This document shows positions 26,350 to 34,557 of a DNA stretch of 64,000 nt, one piece after another (position 1 is the stretch's first letter; the number at the start of each line of letters is the position of its first letter). The stretch is from DASZBR01 sp035943935 (GTDB lineage: Bacteria > Pseudomonadota > Gammaproteobacteria > DASZBR01). Below the pieces are notes generated by a model that searched no databases, was not told where the DNA came from, and saw only the letters and a program-made list of their open reading frames with translations. The stretch spans positions 124,001-188,000 of the forward strand of contig DASZBR010000019.1 of NCBI GenBank assembly GCA_035943935.1. The letters run 5' to 3'. A program made the position numbers and the translations under genes.

Positions 26350-28083
26350 ATGAAAAAACTACTGACTGATCTGATTGACGCTGCATTAAAGACATTGGGC
26401 ATAGACGCCACGGATAAAATCCACATTGAATATACCCGCGATAGCCAACACGGCGATTTTGCGTCGAATATTGCGATGACACTCGCGAAATTATTCAAAA
26501 AAAATCCGCGCGAATTAGCTCAACAAATTATTGACGCACTCCCACCCAATAAAGTGGTGAGTAAAATAGAACTGGCCGGGCCAGGTTTTATAAATTTTTA
26601 TTTAACGCCAGAGGCTTTCTTAGATTTATTAAAAGCAATTAATACTCAAAAAAATAAATATGGCTTATCTACAATTGGCAAAGGCCGCAAAATTCATGTT
26701 GAATTTGTGTCATCTAATCCAACGGGCCCGCTTCATGTCGGCCACGGACGTGGTGCTGCGTATGGCGCGACTTTATGTGATTTATTAGCCGCCATCGGTT
26801 GTGAAGTACACCGAGAATATTATGTCAACGATGCGGGTCGTCAGATGGATATTTTGGCGGCGAGTATTTATTTACGCTATTTAGAATTATGTGGCGAAAA
26901 ATTTGAATTCCCCCTCAATGCTTATCAAGGTGATTATGTTATAGACATAGCCAAATTAATTTTTGATAAGCATAACAAAGCTTATTTTCATGCTATTGCT
27001 GACATACAAAAAAATACGCCTGAAAATACAGAAGAGAAAAAAGAAGAATATATCGATATTATTATAGAAAATACTAAATCTAGTTTAGGCGAGAAGAATT
27101 TTGAAATTATCTTTAATACGGGCTTAGCAATTATATTGGCGGATATCAAACAGGATCTTGCTGAATTTGGCGTTGACTATCAAAACTGGTTTTCTGAGAA
27201 AAAATTATGGTCTAGCAACGACGGCGAAAAAGCCATCAAACAATTAAAAGATCGAAATTATATTTATGAAAAAGATGGCGCAATCTGGTTTAAGTCTACA
27301 GAATTTGGTGATGACAAAGACCGTGTAGTAACTCGAGAAAACGGCTTGCATACTTACTTTGCGAGTGACATTGCCTATCATAAATGGAAGTTCGACCATT
27401 ATAACGAAGTGATTAATGTTTTAGGCGCTGACCATCACGGTTATATTCCCCGATTAAAAGCTATCATTATGGCGCTGGGTTATCCTGTCGAAAAATTCCA
27501 TGCGCCGATTGTGCAATTTGCAACGTTATATCGCGGCAAAGAAAAAGTGCCTATGTCTACACGCAAAGGTCAATTTGTAACGTTACGAGAATTGCGCGAA
27601 GAAGTTGGCAAAGATGCGGCGCGTTATTTTTATATTTCCCGCAAAGCCGATCAGCACATGGATTTTGATCTCGAACTAGCGAAATCGAAATCAAACGAAA
27701 ATCCCGTATTTTATATTCAATATGCACATGCGCGAATTTGTAGCGTGTTTCGCCAATTACCCGAAAAGAAATTGGATTTTAATTTTAAAGTGGGCTTAGA
27801 AAATATTAATTTATTAAGTACTGAACCAGAGAAAAATTTATTACTGATGTTAACGCGCTATCCAGAGGTCATCGAAACAGCGGCGACACAATATGATCCG
27901 CATCTGGTCGCTCATTATCTGAAAGACTTGGCAGAAAGCTTCCATGCTTATTATAATGCCTGTCCATTTTTGATCCCTGAGGAAACCTTGCGTCACGCGC
28001 GCCTGTGTCTTGTGGATGCCACACGACAAATACTCTCAAACGGATTACAATTGCTGTCTGTATCCGCCCCTGAGACCATGTAA
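26350..28083 (+). CDS. argS: Arginyl-tRNA synthetase
   Basis: Class I synthetase, 577 residues as in E. coli. The HIGH motif is in SSNPTGPLHVGHGRG (HVGH at 129-132). There is no canonical KMSKS; VPMSTRKGQFVTL stands in its place, as is normal for ArgRS. The C-terminal tRNA-binding domain contains YIQYAHARICSVFRQL. The ATG at 26350 (MKKLLTDLIDAAL) matches the family start; a TTG 22 codons upstream would run into the pilA promoter region. Confidence 0.97.
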   Translation: MKKLLTDLIDAALKTLGIDATDKIHIEYTRDSQHGDFASNIAMTLAKLFKKNPRELAQQIIDALPPNKVVSKIELAGPGFINFYLTPEAFLDLLKAINTQKNKYGLSTIGKGRKIHVEFVSSNPTGPLHVGHGRGAAYGATLCDLLAAIGCEVHREYYVNDAGRQMDILAASIYLRYLELCGEKFEFPLNAYQGDYVIDIAKLIFDKHNKAYFHAIADIQKNTPENTEEKKEEYIDIIIENTKSSLGEKNFEIIFNTGLAIILADIKQDLAEFGVDYQNWFSEKKLWSSNDGEKAIKQLKDRNYIYEKDGAIWFKSTEFGDDKDRVVTRENGLHTYFASDIAYHKWKFDHYNEVINVLGADHHGYIPRLKAIIMALGYPVEKFHAPIVQFATLYRGKEKVPMSTRKGQFVTLRELREEVGKDAARYFYISRKADQHMDFDLELAKSKSNENPVFYIQYAHARICSVFRQLPEKKLDFNFKVGLENINLLSTEPEKNLLLMLTRYPEVIETAATQYDPHLVAHYLKDLAESFHAYYNACPFLIPEETLRHARLCLVDATRQILSNGLQLLSVSAPETM

Positions 28084-28103
28084 CCTGTAGACAAGAGAGT
28101 CAA

Positions 28104-28712
28104 ATGCCGAGAGATTACAAAAGTCGTTCCCGTCGAAGTGAACCCGAGAGTGAAGGTCCTTCCGCTATTGTGTGGTTATTTGTTGGTATTTTGATTGGCT
28201 TAATTATCTCAGGAATTTTTTACCTAAAAGGCCAGCACTCTACAGCACCCGTCAAACCCGAAAAACATGTCGTTGAAGCAAAACACCCACCGGTAAAAAA
28301 GCCCGTCGACGAAACCCAAACACAAAAACAAGCACCCGCTTCATCACAAAATTTACAAACCCAATTTGATTTTTACAATGTTCTATCCAATAAAACCCAA
28401 CCGAAATCTGCGCCAGCTGCTGCTAAACCGACCCAGACCACAACCACAGCGCCCACAACTACCGCCGCCGCTTCTTCATCCAACTATGTCGTTCAAATAG
28501 CCACCATGTCGAAACCCAGTGATGCGGATCAGCTGAAAGCACAGTTATTACTGCTCGGTTTTGACGTCAACGTCACGCCCGTTCAGAAAAATGGCCAAAC
28601 ATTCCAACGTGTCTGGCTCGGTCCTTTCACCAATAAGAGTGATGCCGTCGCCACTCAAAAACAGCTCACACAGAATCAAATCACCAGTAGTCTCTTGAAA
28701 ACATCCAGTTAA
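28104..28712 (+). CDS. SPOR-domain cell division protein, FtsN-like
   Basis: Inner-membrane protein of 202 residues. A basic cytoplasmic tail (PRDYKSRSRRSE) precedes one membrane helix (about 22-43), then a Pro/Lys/Thr-rich periplasmic linker and a C-terminal SPOR domain from about 127 (NYVVQIATMSKPSDADQLKAQL to RVWLGPFTNKSDAVA). SPOR domains bind denuded septal peptidoglycan. The position just upstream of hslVU is that of ftsN in E. coli, so FtsN is the likely identity. Confidence 0.85.
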   Translation: MPRDYKSRSRRSEPESEGPSAIVWLFVGILIGLIISGIFYLKGQHSTAPVKPEKHVVEAKHPPVKKPVDETQTQKQAPASSQNLQTQFDFYNVLSNKTQPKSAPAAAKPTQTTTTAPTTTAAASSSNYVVQIATMSKPSDADQLKAQLLLLGFDVNVTPVQKNGQTFQRVWLGPFTNKSDAVATQKQLTQNQITSSLLKTSS

Positions 28713-28725
28713 GCCCCATCTTCTA

Positions 28726-28750
28726 GGGCGAGGCCATGCCTCGCCCCTAC
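28726..28750. repeat. GGGCGAGGC palindromic repeat
   Basis: GGGCGAGGC-CAT-GCCTCGCCC followed by CTAC. Near-identical copies occur at 44393-44416 and 61828-61852, with a variant at 61895-61920. Here it lies between the SPOR gene and hslV and creates a spurious ATG upstream of hslV. Confidence 0.8.
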
Positions 28751-28768
28751 ATATATAGGAGAGATATC

Positions 28769-29317
28769 TTGGAACAATATCGCGGAACAACCATTTTATG
28801 CGCACGTCGTAACGGTAAAGTCGTGATTGGCGGCGACGGTCAAGTCACCATCGGCCAAAGCTTGGTCATGAAAAGCAATGCAAAGAAAGTTAGACGTTTG
28901 TTTCAAAACAAAATCCTCGCAGGTTTTGCGGGCGGCACGGCAGATGCGTTTACTCTCTTCGAACGATTTGAAAATAAATTGGAAAAACACCAAGGCAATT
29001 TAATGCGATCGGCGGTTGAGCTTGCAAAAGACTGGAGAAGTGATCGCGTATTACGACGCCTCGAGGCTTTATTAATTGTTGCCGATACGGACAATACATT
29101 AATTATTACCGGCAATGGAGATGTTATTGAGCCAGACCAAGATTCTGTTGCGATTGGATCAGGCGGACCGTTTGCACATGCTGCGGCTCGCGCCTTGATG
29201 GACAATACCAAACTCACTGCACGCCAAATTGTTGAAACCAGTTTGAATATCGCTGCTGATATGTGTGTATTCACTAACCACAAGTTAATTATTGAAGAAT
29301 TAACCAAGGATAAATAA
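28769..29317 (+). CDS. hslV: ATP-dependent protease subunit HslV
   Basis: Proteolytic subunit of the HslUV (ClpYQ) protease. The N-terminal threonine nucleophile is in RG|TTILCARRNGKVVIGGDGQ. Conserved AGFAGGTADAFTLFERFE and AIGSGGPFAHAAARAL follow. The start is TTG at 28769: AGGAGA lies 6 nt before it and the resulting leader LEQYRG ahead of the catalytic Thr is the short propeptide type. An ATG further upstream falls in the palindromic repeat and would add eleven unrelated residues. 182 residues. Confidence 0.96.
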   Translation: MEQYRGTTILCARRNGKVVIGGDGQVTIGQSLVMKSNAKKVRRLFQNKILAGFAGGTADAFTLFERFENKLEKHQGNLMRSAVELAKDWRSDRVLRRLEALLIVADTDNTLIITGNGDVIEPDQDSVAIGSGGPFAHAAARALMDNTKLTARQIVETSLNIAADMCVFTNHKLIIEELTKDK

Positions 29318-29319
29318 AC

Positions 29320-30678
29320 ATGCCCTACGACATCCAATCGAATGTAATGACACCGCCAGAAATTGTGGCTGAACTTGATAAATTTATTATTGGACAAAAA
29401 GATGCCAAACGCGCCGTTGCGATAGCTGTTCGAAATCGCTGGCGTCGTATGCAATTAGAACCTGAATTACGTGCTGAAATTAAACCGAAAAATATTTTAA
29501 TGATTGGACCGACCGGTGTCGGTAAAACCGAAATCGCACGACGTTTAGCGAAAATTGCGAATGCGCCTTTCTTAAAAGTCGAAGCCACCAAATTTACCGA
29601 AGTCGGATATGTTGGCCGTGATGTGGATTCTATTATTAGAGATTTAATGGATGTGGCGATTTCTGATATGCGAAAAATGGCGACGGACGTCGTCAAAGAA
29701 AAAGCGCAATTGGCTGCAGAAGATCGCATTTTAGATATCATTGTTCCAAGTCCTCCTAAAGATCCCCTCACCGAACACGATCCGTTACGCGCCAAAGAAG
29801 AAAGTGCTGCGCGTCAACTGTACCGCAAAAAATTACATGATAAAAAATTGGATGATAAAGAAATTGAATTAGATTTATCCATGAACATTGGCGTTGAAAT
29901 TATGGCGCCTCCAGGCATGGAAGAAATGACACAACAGTTGCAATCCATGTTTCAAAATATGTCGAGTGATAAAAAACGCAAGCGCAAAATGCAAATCAAA
30001 GATGCATTGAAAATATTAATGGATGAAGAAGCCGCAAAATTAGTCGACGAAGATGAAATCAAACGCAAAGCATTATTAAACGTCGAACAAAACGGCATAG
30101 TATTTATTGACGAAATGGATAAAATTACTCGCCGTGGTGAATACAGTGGCGCGGATGTTTCACGTGAAGGCGTGCAACGTGACTTATTGCCGATCATTGA
30201 AGGCTCGACGGTAAATACAAAATTTGGTCCGGTTAAAACCGATCATATTTTATTTATTGCCTCGGGTGCTTTCCAATTATCTAAACCGTCTGATTTAATT
30301 CCTGAATTACAAGGTCGCTTGCCCATTCGTGTTGAATTATCAGCATTAAATGTTGACGATTTCGTCAGTATTTTGACGGAACCGAGCGCATCTCTGACTA
30401 AACAATACGAGGCTTTATTAGGAACAGAAAATGTCAAAATTGAGTTTTCTCAAGACGGCATTAAACGCGTGGCTGAAATAGCGTATCAAGTAAATGAGCG
30501 TACAGAAAATATTGGCGCACGACGTTTACATACGGTCATGGAAAAATTGTTGGAAAATATTTCGTTTGAAGCCACTTCAAGCAAATCCAACAAAAAAATT
30601 AAAATAGATTCAAAATATGTCAATTCACAATTAGAAAAATTAGCGAAGGATGAAGATTTGAGTCAGTATATTTTGTAG
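29320..30678 (+). CDS. hslU: HslU ATPase subunit of the HslUV protease
   Basis: AAA+ unfoldase that feeds HslV. Walker A GPTGVGKT is at 63-70, followed by the pore motif VGYVGRD near 90 and Walker B GIVFIDEMDKI near 259. The intermediate I domain (about 110-230) and the sensor ARRLHTVMEKLLENISFEA are in place. The C terminus ending LSQYIL is the tail that docks on HslV. 452 residues. Two bases separate it from hslV. Confidence 0.98.
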   Translation: MPYDIQSNVMTPPEIVAELDKFIIGQKDAKRAVAIAVRNRWRRMQLEPELRAEIKPKNILMIGPTGVGKTEIARRLAKIANAPFLKVEATKFTEVGYVGRDVDSIIRDLMDVAISDMRKMATDVVKEKAQLAAEDRILDIIVPSPPKDPLTEHDPLRAKEESAARQLYRKKLHDKKLDDKEIELDLSMNIGVEIMAPPGMEEMTQQLQSMFQNMSSDKKRKRKMQIKDALKILMDEEAAKLVDEDEIKRKALLNVEQNGIVFIDEMDKITRRGEYSGADVSREGVQRDLLPIIEGSTVNTKFGPVKTDHILFIASGAFQLSKPSDLIPELQGRLPIRVELSALNVDDFVSILTEPSASLTKQYEALLGTENVKIEFSQDGIKRVAEIAYQVNERTENIGARRLHTVMEKLLENISFEATSSKSNKKIKIDSKYVNSQLEKLAKDEDLSQYIL

Positions 30679-30700
30679 CGCCCTCACCCGGCCTGCAGCC

Positions 30701-30724
30701 ACCCTCTCCCAAAAGGGAGAGGGT
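30701..30724. terminator. Perfect 10-bp hairpin between convergent genes
   Basis: ACCCTCTCCC-AAAA-GGGAGAGGGT, followed by TAATTTAAAATT. It lies between hslU (+) and the minus-strand gene at 30734 and may terminate both. The CCCTCTCCC/GGGAGAGGG type is also a common dispersed repeat. Confidence 0.6.
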
Positions 30725-30733
30725 AATTTAAAA

Positions 30734-31273
30734 TTATTCTTTCCGCCCCAACAACGGCGAACGCGAAGACATTCCTTCACCCGGTACCACACCCAATTCA
30801 CCAAGCTTATGTTTGAATGCATCGATTAATTCCAAACATTGTCCAGGCATCATACGAAAATCCAATAAATACACTTCTTCAAGCTGAGAAACTTTTATTT
30901 TTTCATACCGTTTTTTAGACGTAGGGGATAGCTGAGCTTGAAGATTTTGATCATTCTGTAGTACCTGCAAAACAAGAGCGCGACATACTTGAAATTTTAA
31001 TGAATATTTATTTGTTCCGCCCTCTCCTGCAAGAAGATCACGTAACGCCAATATAATATCCCTACTATCTAATTTCTCACGTCTTTCAATAAACTGTAAA
31101 AACGGAATACTACTCACCCTTGCATCTGCCTTTATTTTTCTTTCATCATTATTTGTAAATCCCTCTGCGCTGGAATACTGGTATTTTCCTTGATCTAACG
31201 CAAGCGCAATACTTCCCGCATCAAGATGATTGCCGACGAGCTCAACGATTTCTTCAAATGGATTGACGTACAT
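30734..31273 (-). CDS. Hypothetical protein, candidate secreted effector
   Basis: 179 residues without recognised domains, signal peptide or membrane helix. It is predicted helical (NPFEEIVELVGNHLDAGSI; DSRDIILALRDLLAGEGG; KFQVCRALVLQVLQ) and ends SSRSPLLGRKE. AGGAG lies 7 nt before the ATG at 31273. Its promoter carries both YTTAAK half-sites and the exact 10-nt spacing to a -10 hexamer shared with the other orphan genes. Effector status is inferred from that regulation. Confidence 0.6.
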   Translation of the reverse strand: MYVNPFEEIVELVGNHLDAGSIALALDQGKYQYSSAEGFTNNDERKIKADARVSSIPFLQFIERREKLDSRDIILALRDLLAGEGGTNKYSLKFQVCRALVLQVLQNDQNLQAQLSPTSKKRYEKIKVSQLEEVYLLDFRMMPGQCLELIDAFKHKLGELGVVPGEGMSSRSPLLGRKE

Positions 31274-31320
31274 AGTAGTAACTCCTATTAAAGTTAGAAT
31301 TAACAACACCTGTTCGGTAC

Positions 31321-31353
31321 AGTATACTGATCAAACATTAAGGTTTTATTAAG
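31321..31353 (-). promoter_or_regulatory. PmrA-box-like composite promoter
   Basis: Coding strand: CTTAAT-AAAAC-CTTAAT (31337-31353), 10-nt spacer beginning GTTT, -10 TATACT (31321-31326). It drives the minus-strand gene starting at 31273. The box ends 20 nt before the divergent DoxX-like gene and could affect it too. Confidence 0.7.
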
Positions 31354-31373
31354 AGATTAGGAGAACATACCCC

Positions 31374-31745
31374 ATGCCCTGGCACTTCATTCTCGACACA
31401 CTCGCCCGCATTTGCATTGTCTACACCTTCTTTAAATCCGGTATTAAAAACAGCTTAAATTCTCAGCCTGTGATTGGCATGATTGCCAGCAAAAACTGGC
31501 CTTATCCCAAAGCAATCTTTTTCGCCACCCTCGCGCTATTTTTCGCTGCGCCCATTATGATTGTGTTTCATATTTATGCATGGCTAGCTGCAATGGGATT
31601 ACTGATCTTTACCCTCTTATCCAATATCTTCTTTTGTACCTACTGGAAAATGGATGCCAACAGCCGACCGATGACAGAGTTCTTGTTCGATGCCAATATT
31701 GCCATCATCGGCGGCTTACTCCTGATCAGCGCAGCCTATATCTAA
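31374..31745 (+). CDS. DoxX-like small membrane protein
   Basis: 123 residues with four hydrophobic segments (about 6-22, 46-66, 68-90, 104-122). The pattern LARICIVYTFFKSGIKN, then NWPYPKAIFFATLALF, resembles the DoxX family of inner-membrane proteins, whose role is poorly defined (redox or quinone-related in some cases). AGGAG is 10 nt before the ATG. It is divergent from the effector candidate at 30734. Confidence 0.6.
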   Translation: MPWHFILDTLARICIVYTFFKSGIKNSLNSQPVIGMIASKNWPYPKAIFFATLALFFAAPIMIVFHIYAWLAAMGLLIFTLLSNIFFCTYWKMDANSRPMTEFLFDANIAIIGGLLLISAAYI

Positions 31746-31817
31746 ATTAAGCATTTCGTGGAATTGTAGCCTTAAGGTAAACTATGCGCTGCACTCTACC
31801 TTTTAGGAGATCAGAAC

Positions 31818-32219
31818 ATGCTTAAATATTTACTTCCTGCTGTATGCCTCACCTTAGCGAGCTGTGGACTTAACACACTCCCTGTCAATAACCCGTACTA
31901 CGACGTGATAGCACCACAACCCAACTATTATTATTACCCTGCCTATTACCCTAACAATTACTCCAACAACTACTCTAACAGCTACTCTAACAATTACTCT
32001 AACAATTACTCCAACAATTACTCTAACAACTACCCTAACAATTACCAAACGCCGATGACTCGAACCACGCCATCCATACAATACACAACACCCGCACCAC
32101 GAAGAACCATGCCTGCGCTAAGACCCACAACACCGCCGATGAGACATACCACGCCCATCTATCATGGCCCGTACATTTCACAAGGCCCTAAAAAATCAAA
32201 TGAGTTATTGATGAATTAA
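31818..32219 (+). CDS. Lipoprotein with Tyr-Ser-Asn-Asn tandem repeats
   Basis: 133 residues. A type II signal peptide with lipobox LASC (residues 13-16) predicts a lipid-anchored protein. It has a Tyr-rich part (NYYYYPAYYP), eight units of Y[SP]NN (44-75) encoded by 12-bp repeats, then a Thr/Pro/Arg-rich tail with TTPxxRxTxP motifs. No enzyme domain is seen; a surface or envelope structural role is possible. AGGAG is upstream. A lone CTTAAG half-site lies at 31771 but no full box. Confidence 0.65.
   Translation: MLKYLLPAVCLTLASCGLNTLPVNNPYYDVIAPQPNYYYYPAYYPNNYSNNYSNSYSNNYSNNYSNNYSNNYPNNYQTPMTRTTPSIQYTTPAPRRTMPALRPTTPPMRHTTPIYHGPYISQGPKKSNELLMN
31947..32042 (+). repeat. Eight tandem 12-bp units inside the lipoprotein gene
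   Basis: Units of the form TAC-TCT-AAC-AAT (Tyr-Ser/Pro-Asn-Asn/Ser), with silent third-base changes between copies. Copy-number change would keep the reading frame. Confidence 0.85.
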
Positions 32220-32242
32220 AAAAGTAGCGAAAGTGGGATAGT

Positions 32243-33700
32243 ATGCTTTCAAAAATATATACTTCACAATTAGATGAAAAAACGCTGGAGGATTTCACTA
32301 TCACCGGCGATATCCCCCCATGGCTTTCAGGCAGTTTCATCAGCAACGGGCCTGCGCAATTTGAAATCGGCAATACAACATTCAATCATTGGTTTGACGG
32401 TTTCGCGATGCTGAAAAAATTTGAATTTGACGCGGGTCACGTCACTTTTCAAAATCGTTTTCTACGCTCAGAACAATATGTCAAAAGCCATGAGAATAAT
32501 AAATTATTTACCAATGAATTTGGCACCTATGCGAGCAACTCGTTACTCGATCGCATTAAACATGCGGTAAATACCTTACGCAGTGGCGGAAGTTACGATA
32601 ATTGTAATGTTAATATTTCTTCTGTCGCGGATTGTTTTATTGCAATGACAGAATCGACAAATGTAATTGAATTTGATCTCAGTGATTTAAGTACAATCGG
32701 CCCGTTTAAATTCAAAGACAGACTTCGAGGTCATACGCAACTCGCCCATCCGCATATCGACAATAAAACGGGCGAAACGATTAATGTTATGACAGAATTT
32801 GGCAAAGAGATTAAATATCATATTTATAAAATAAAACCTAACAGCAAAAAACGCGAACTGATTAAAACCTATATTTCTGCAAAACCCTTTTATATGCACA
32901 GTTTTAGCATTACAGCTAATTATGTCATCTTATTTAAATCACCGTTTATGATGAACCAGTTTAGATTAATGCTAGGCTTGCCGTTTAATAGCTGTGTATC
33001 TTGGCAAAAAAATACCCCCTCTTATTTTATTATTATTGACAGAAAAGATGGCTCGGTTCGAGAAATCGAAGCTGAGCCATTCTTATGCTTTCACAGCGTA
33101 AATGCGTATGAAAACAATCATGAATTACTATTAGATTTAATTTGCTACGAGGGCGGAAATCCGTACGCTGAATTGACTCTTGCGAATCTTAAATCAGAAC
33201 ATCCTGAATTTCATCACGGCGAATTACGGCGTTATATGATTGACTTAAACACACTACGCGCACGCAAAGAAATATTATCAACAGATTCTATTGAATTTCC
33301 CCGATTAAACTATAAAAAAATAAATGGCGAGAATTATAATTTTATGTATACCGCAGCAATGACTGACCGAAATCAAAAATTATATAACGCTTTGCAAAAA
33401 AACAATATTCAGACGGGGCACTCGCTACGCTTTGAAAAAGCAAATACTTATTTTGGCGAAGCCGTATTTATCCCAAAGCCAGACTCACCCATAGAAGACG
33501 ATGGCATATTGCTGTCCATAGTATTCAATACCAAAACTCAATGCTCTTCTTTAGTTATGCTTGATGCGCAAACCATGCAACAACGTGCTGAAATATCTCT
33601 GCCGTTTCATTTACCCTTAGGCCTTCACGGTAATTTTTTCTCGCGCACAAAAAACAATGTTGTCACTCCATTATCTCCTCAAGTACAATCTCTTATATGA
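32243..33700 (+). CDS. Carotenoid oxygenase, RPE65/BCO-like
   Basis: 485 residues. Non-haem iron(II) enzyme of the carotenoid cleavage oxygenase family, a seven-bladed propeller. The four iron-binding histidines are visible: His169 (AHPHID), His219 (YMHSFSIT), His284 (FLCFHSVNAYE) and His462 (LPLGLHGNF). The N-terminal stretch SGSFISNGPAQFE...FNHWFDGFAMLKKF and the YxHSF/FHxxNxYE motifs are closer to the animal RPE65/beta-carotene oxygenase style than to the short plant/cyanobacterial type. Substrate unknown. It overlaps the next gene by 4 nt. Confidence 0.88.
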   Translation: MLSKIYTSQLDEKTLEDFTITGDIPPWLSGSFISNGPAQFEIGNTTFNHWFDGFAMLKKFEFDAGHVTFQNRFLRSEQYVKSHENNKLFTNEFGTYASNSLLDRIKHAVNTLRSGGSYDNCNVNISSVADCFIAMTESTNVIEFDLSDLSTIGPFKFKDRLRGHTQLAHPHIDNKTGETINVMTEFGKEIKYHIYKIKPNSKKRELIKTYISAKPFYMHSFSITANYVILFKSPFMMNQFRLMLGLPFNSCVSWQKNTPSYFIIIDRKDGSVREIEAEPFLCFHSVNAYENNHELLLDLICYEGGNPYAELTLANLKSEHPEFHHGELRRYMIDLNTLRARKEILSTDSIEFPRLNYKKINGENYNFMYTAAMTDRNQKLYNALQKNNIQTGHSLRFEKANTYFGEAVFIPKPDSPIEDDGILLSIVFNTKTQCSSLVMLDAQTMQQRAEISLPFHLPLGLHGNFFSRTKNNVVTPLSPQVQSLI

Positions 33701-34557
33701 TTACTGAATTTGCCATCACACAATGGACTGAAGCACCCTCACCGACTATTCAATCATCCTTGATTGATGAACTGGAACAGGGCCGTGTTTTATTATTCAA
33801 TCAATTACCGTTTGAATTAAAAGATCATGAAAAAACTTTTTTGACACCCCATATTATTACGACTAAAAAACGCAAAAATATTAGTTATGATACAAACACT
33901 CGCAATATTAAAGGCTCAGATAATATTTTAGTGGCCCAGATGATGGAGCGATTTTCTACATCTGCAACGCTATTAGTAAACAATTTATTTCCGCACTATA
34001 AAAACCATATAAAAATAGGCCGAACCAGCTTTCGTCCCGTCGAAATAGCGACACGCGCACCACTCTCGGGCAGCAAAGATGATAGGCTTTTACATGTCGA
34101 TGCTTTCCCTGCTACACCCGTCGCAGGAAAAAGAATATTACGCTTATTCAGCAATATTCATCCCAATAATGGCACACGCGATTGGAGACTGGGGAAAAGC
34201 CTTGATGAAGCCATGGAAAAATTTATTCCCGAGATTAAAAAACCTATTCCAGGCTTACGCAAATTAAAACAATTATTTAATATTACACGCGGCTATCAAA
34301 CTTTATATGATCATTACATGCTGAATTTACATAATACAATGAAAGCGAATGGAGCGTATCAACAACAATATCCTCAAATTTATGCGATGCCCGCACAATC
34401 GACATGGATGGTATTTACGGATGTGGCACCGCATGCCGCGATGGGTGGTCAGCATTTATTGGAACAAACGTTTTATTTACCGCCGGAAAATATGGCCTTT
34501 CCGGAACGCTCGCCGTTAAAAAAGCTTGAGAAATTTATTGGGGAAAAATTAGTTTAA
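33697..34557 (+). CDS. kdoO: Kdo hydroxylase (KdoO-like) Fe(II)/2-oxoglutarate oxygenase
   Basis: 286 residues. The segment RTSFRPVEIATR...DDRLLHVDAFPATPVAGKRILRLFSNI, with the HxD iron-binding pair His-Val-Asp, matches the Kdo 3-hydroxylase family, which turns Kdo into Ko in the lipopolysaccharide core. The second half has TWMVFTDVAPHAAMGGQHLLEQTF, which holds the distal His. Its ATG overlaps the carotenoid oxygenase stop (ATGA) and its end overlaps the convergent MFS gene by 4 nt. Role in LPS modification is inferred from family. Confidence 0.8.
   Translation: MITEFAITQWTEAPSPTIQSSLIDELEQGRVLLFNQLPFELKDHEKTFLTPHIITTKKRKNISYDTNTRNIKGSDNILVAQMMERFSTSATLLVNNLFPHYKNHIKIGRTSFRPVEIATRAPLSGSKDDRLLHVDAFPATPVAGKRILRLFSNIHPNNGTRDWRLGKSLDEAMEKFIPEIKKPIPGLRKLKQLFNITRGYQTLYDHYMLNLHNTMKANGAYQQQYPQIYAMPAQSTWMVFTDVAPHAAMGGQHLLEQTFYLPPENMAFPERSPLKKLEKFIGEKLV

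Noticed and set aside
28736..28768. ATG start of hslV inside the palindromic repeat
   Set aside because: It adds eleven residues unrelated to the family before the propeptide; TTG 28769 has a proper ribosome site.
30734..31273. SRSPLL at the end of this protein as a further acidic dileucine signal
   Set aside because: There is no Asp/Glu four residues before the first Leu.
31771..31787. CTTAAG upstream of the lipoprotein gene as a fifth PmrA-type box
   Set aside because: Only one half-site matches and no -10 lies 10 nt downstream.
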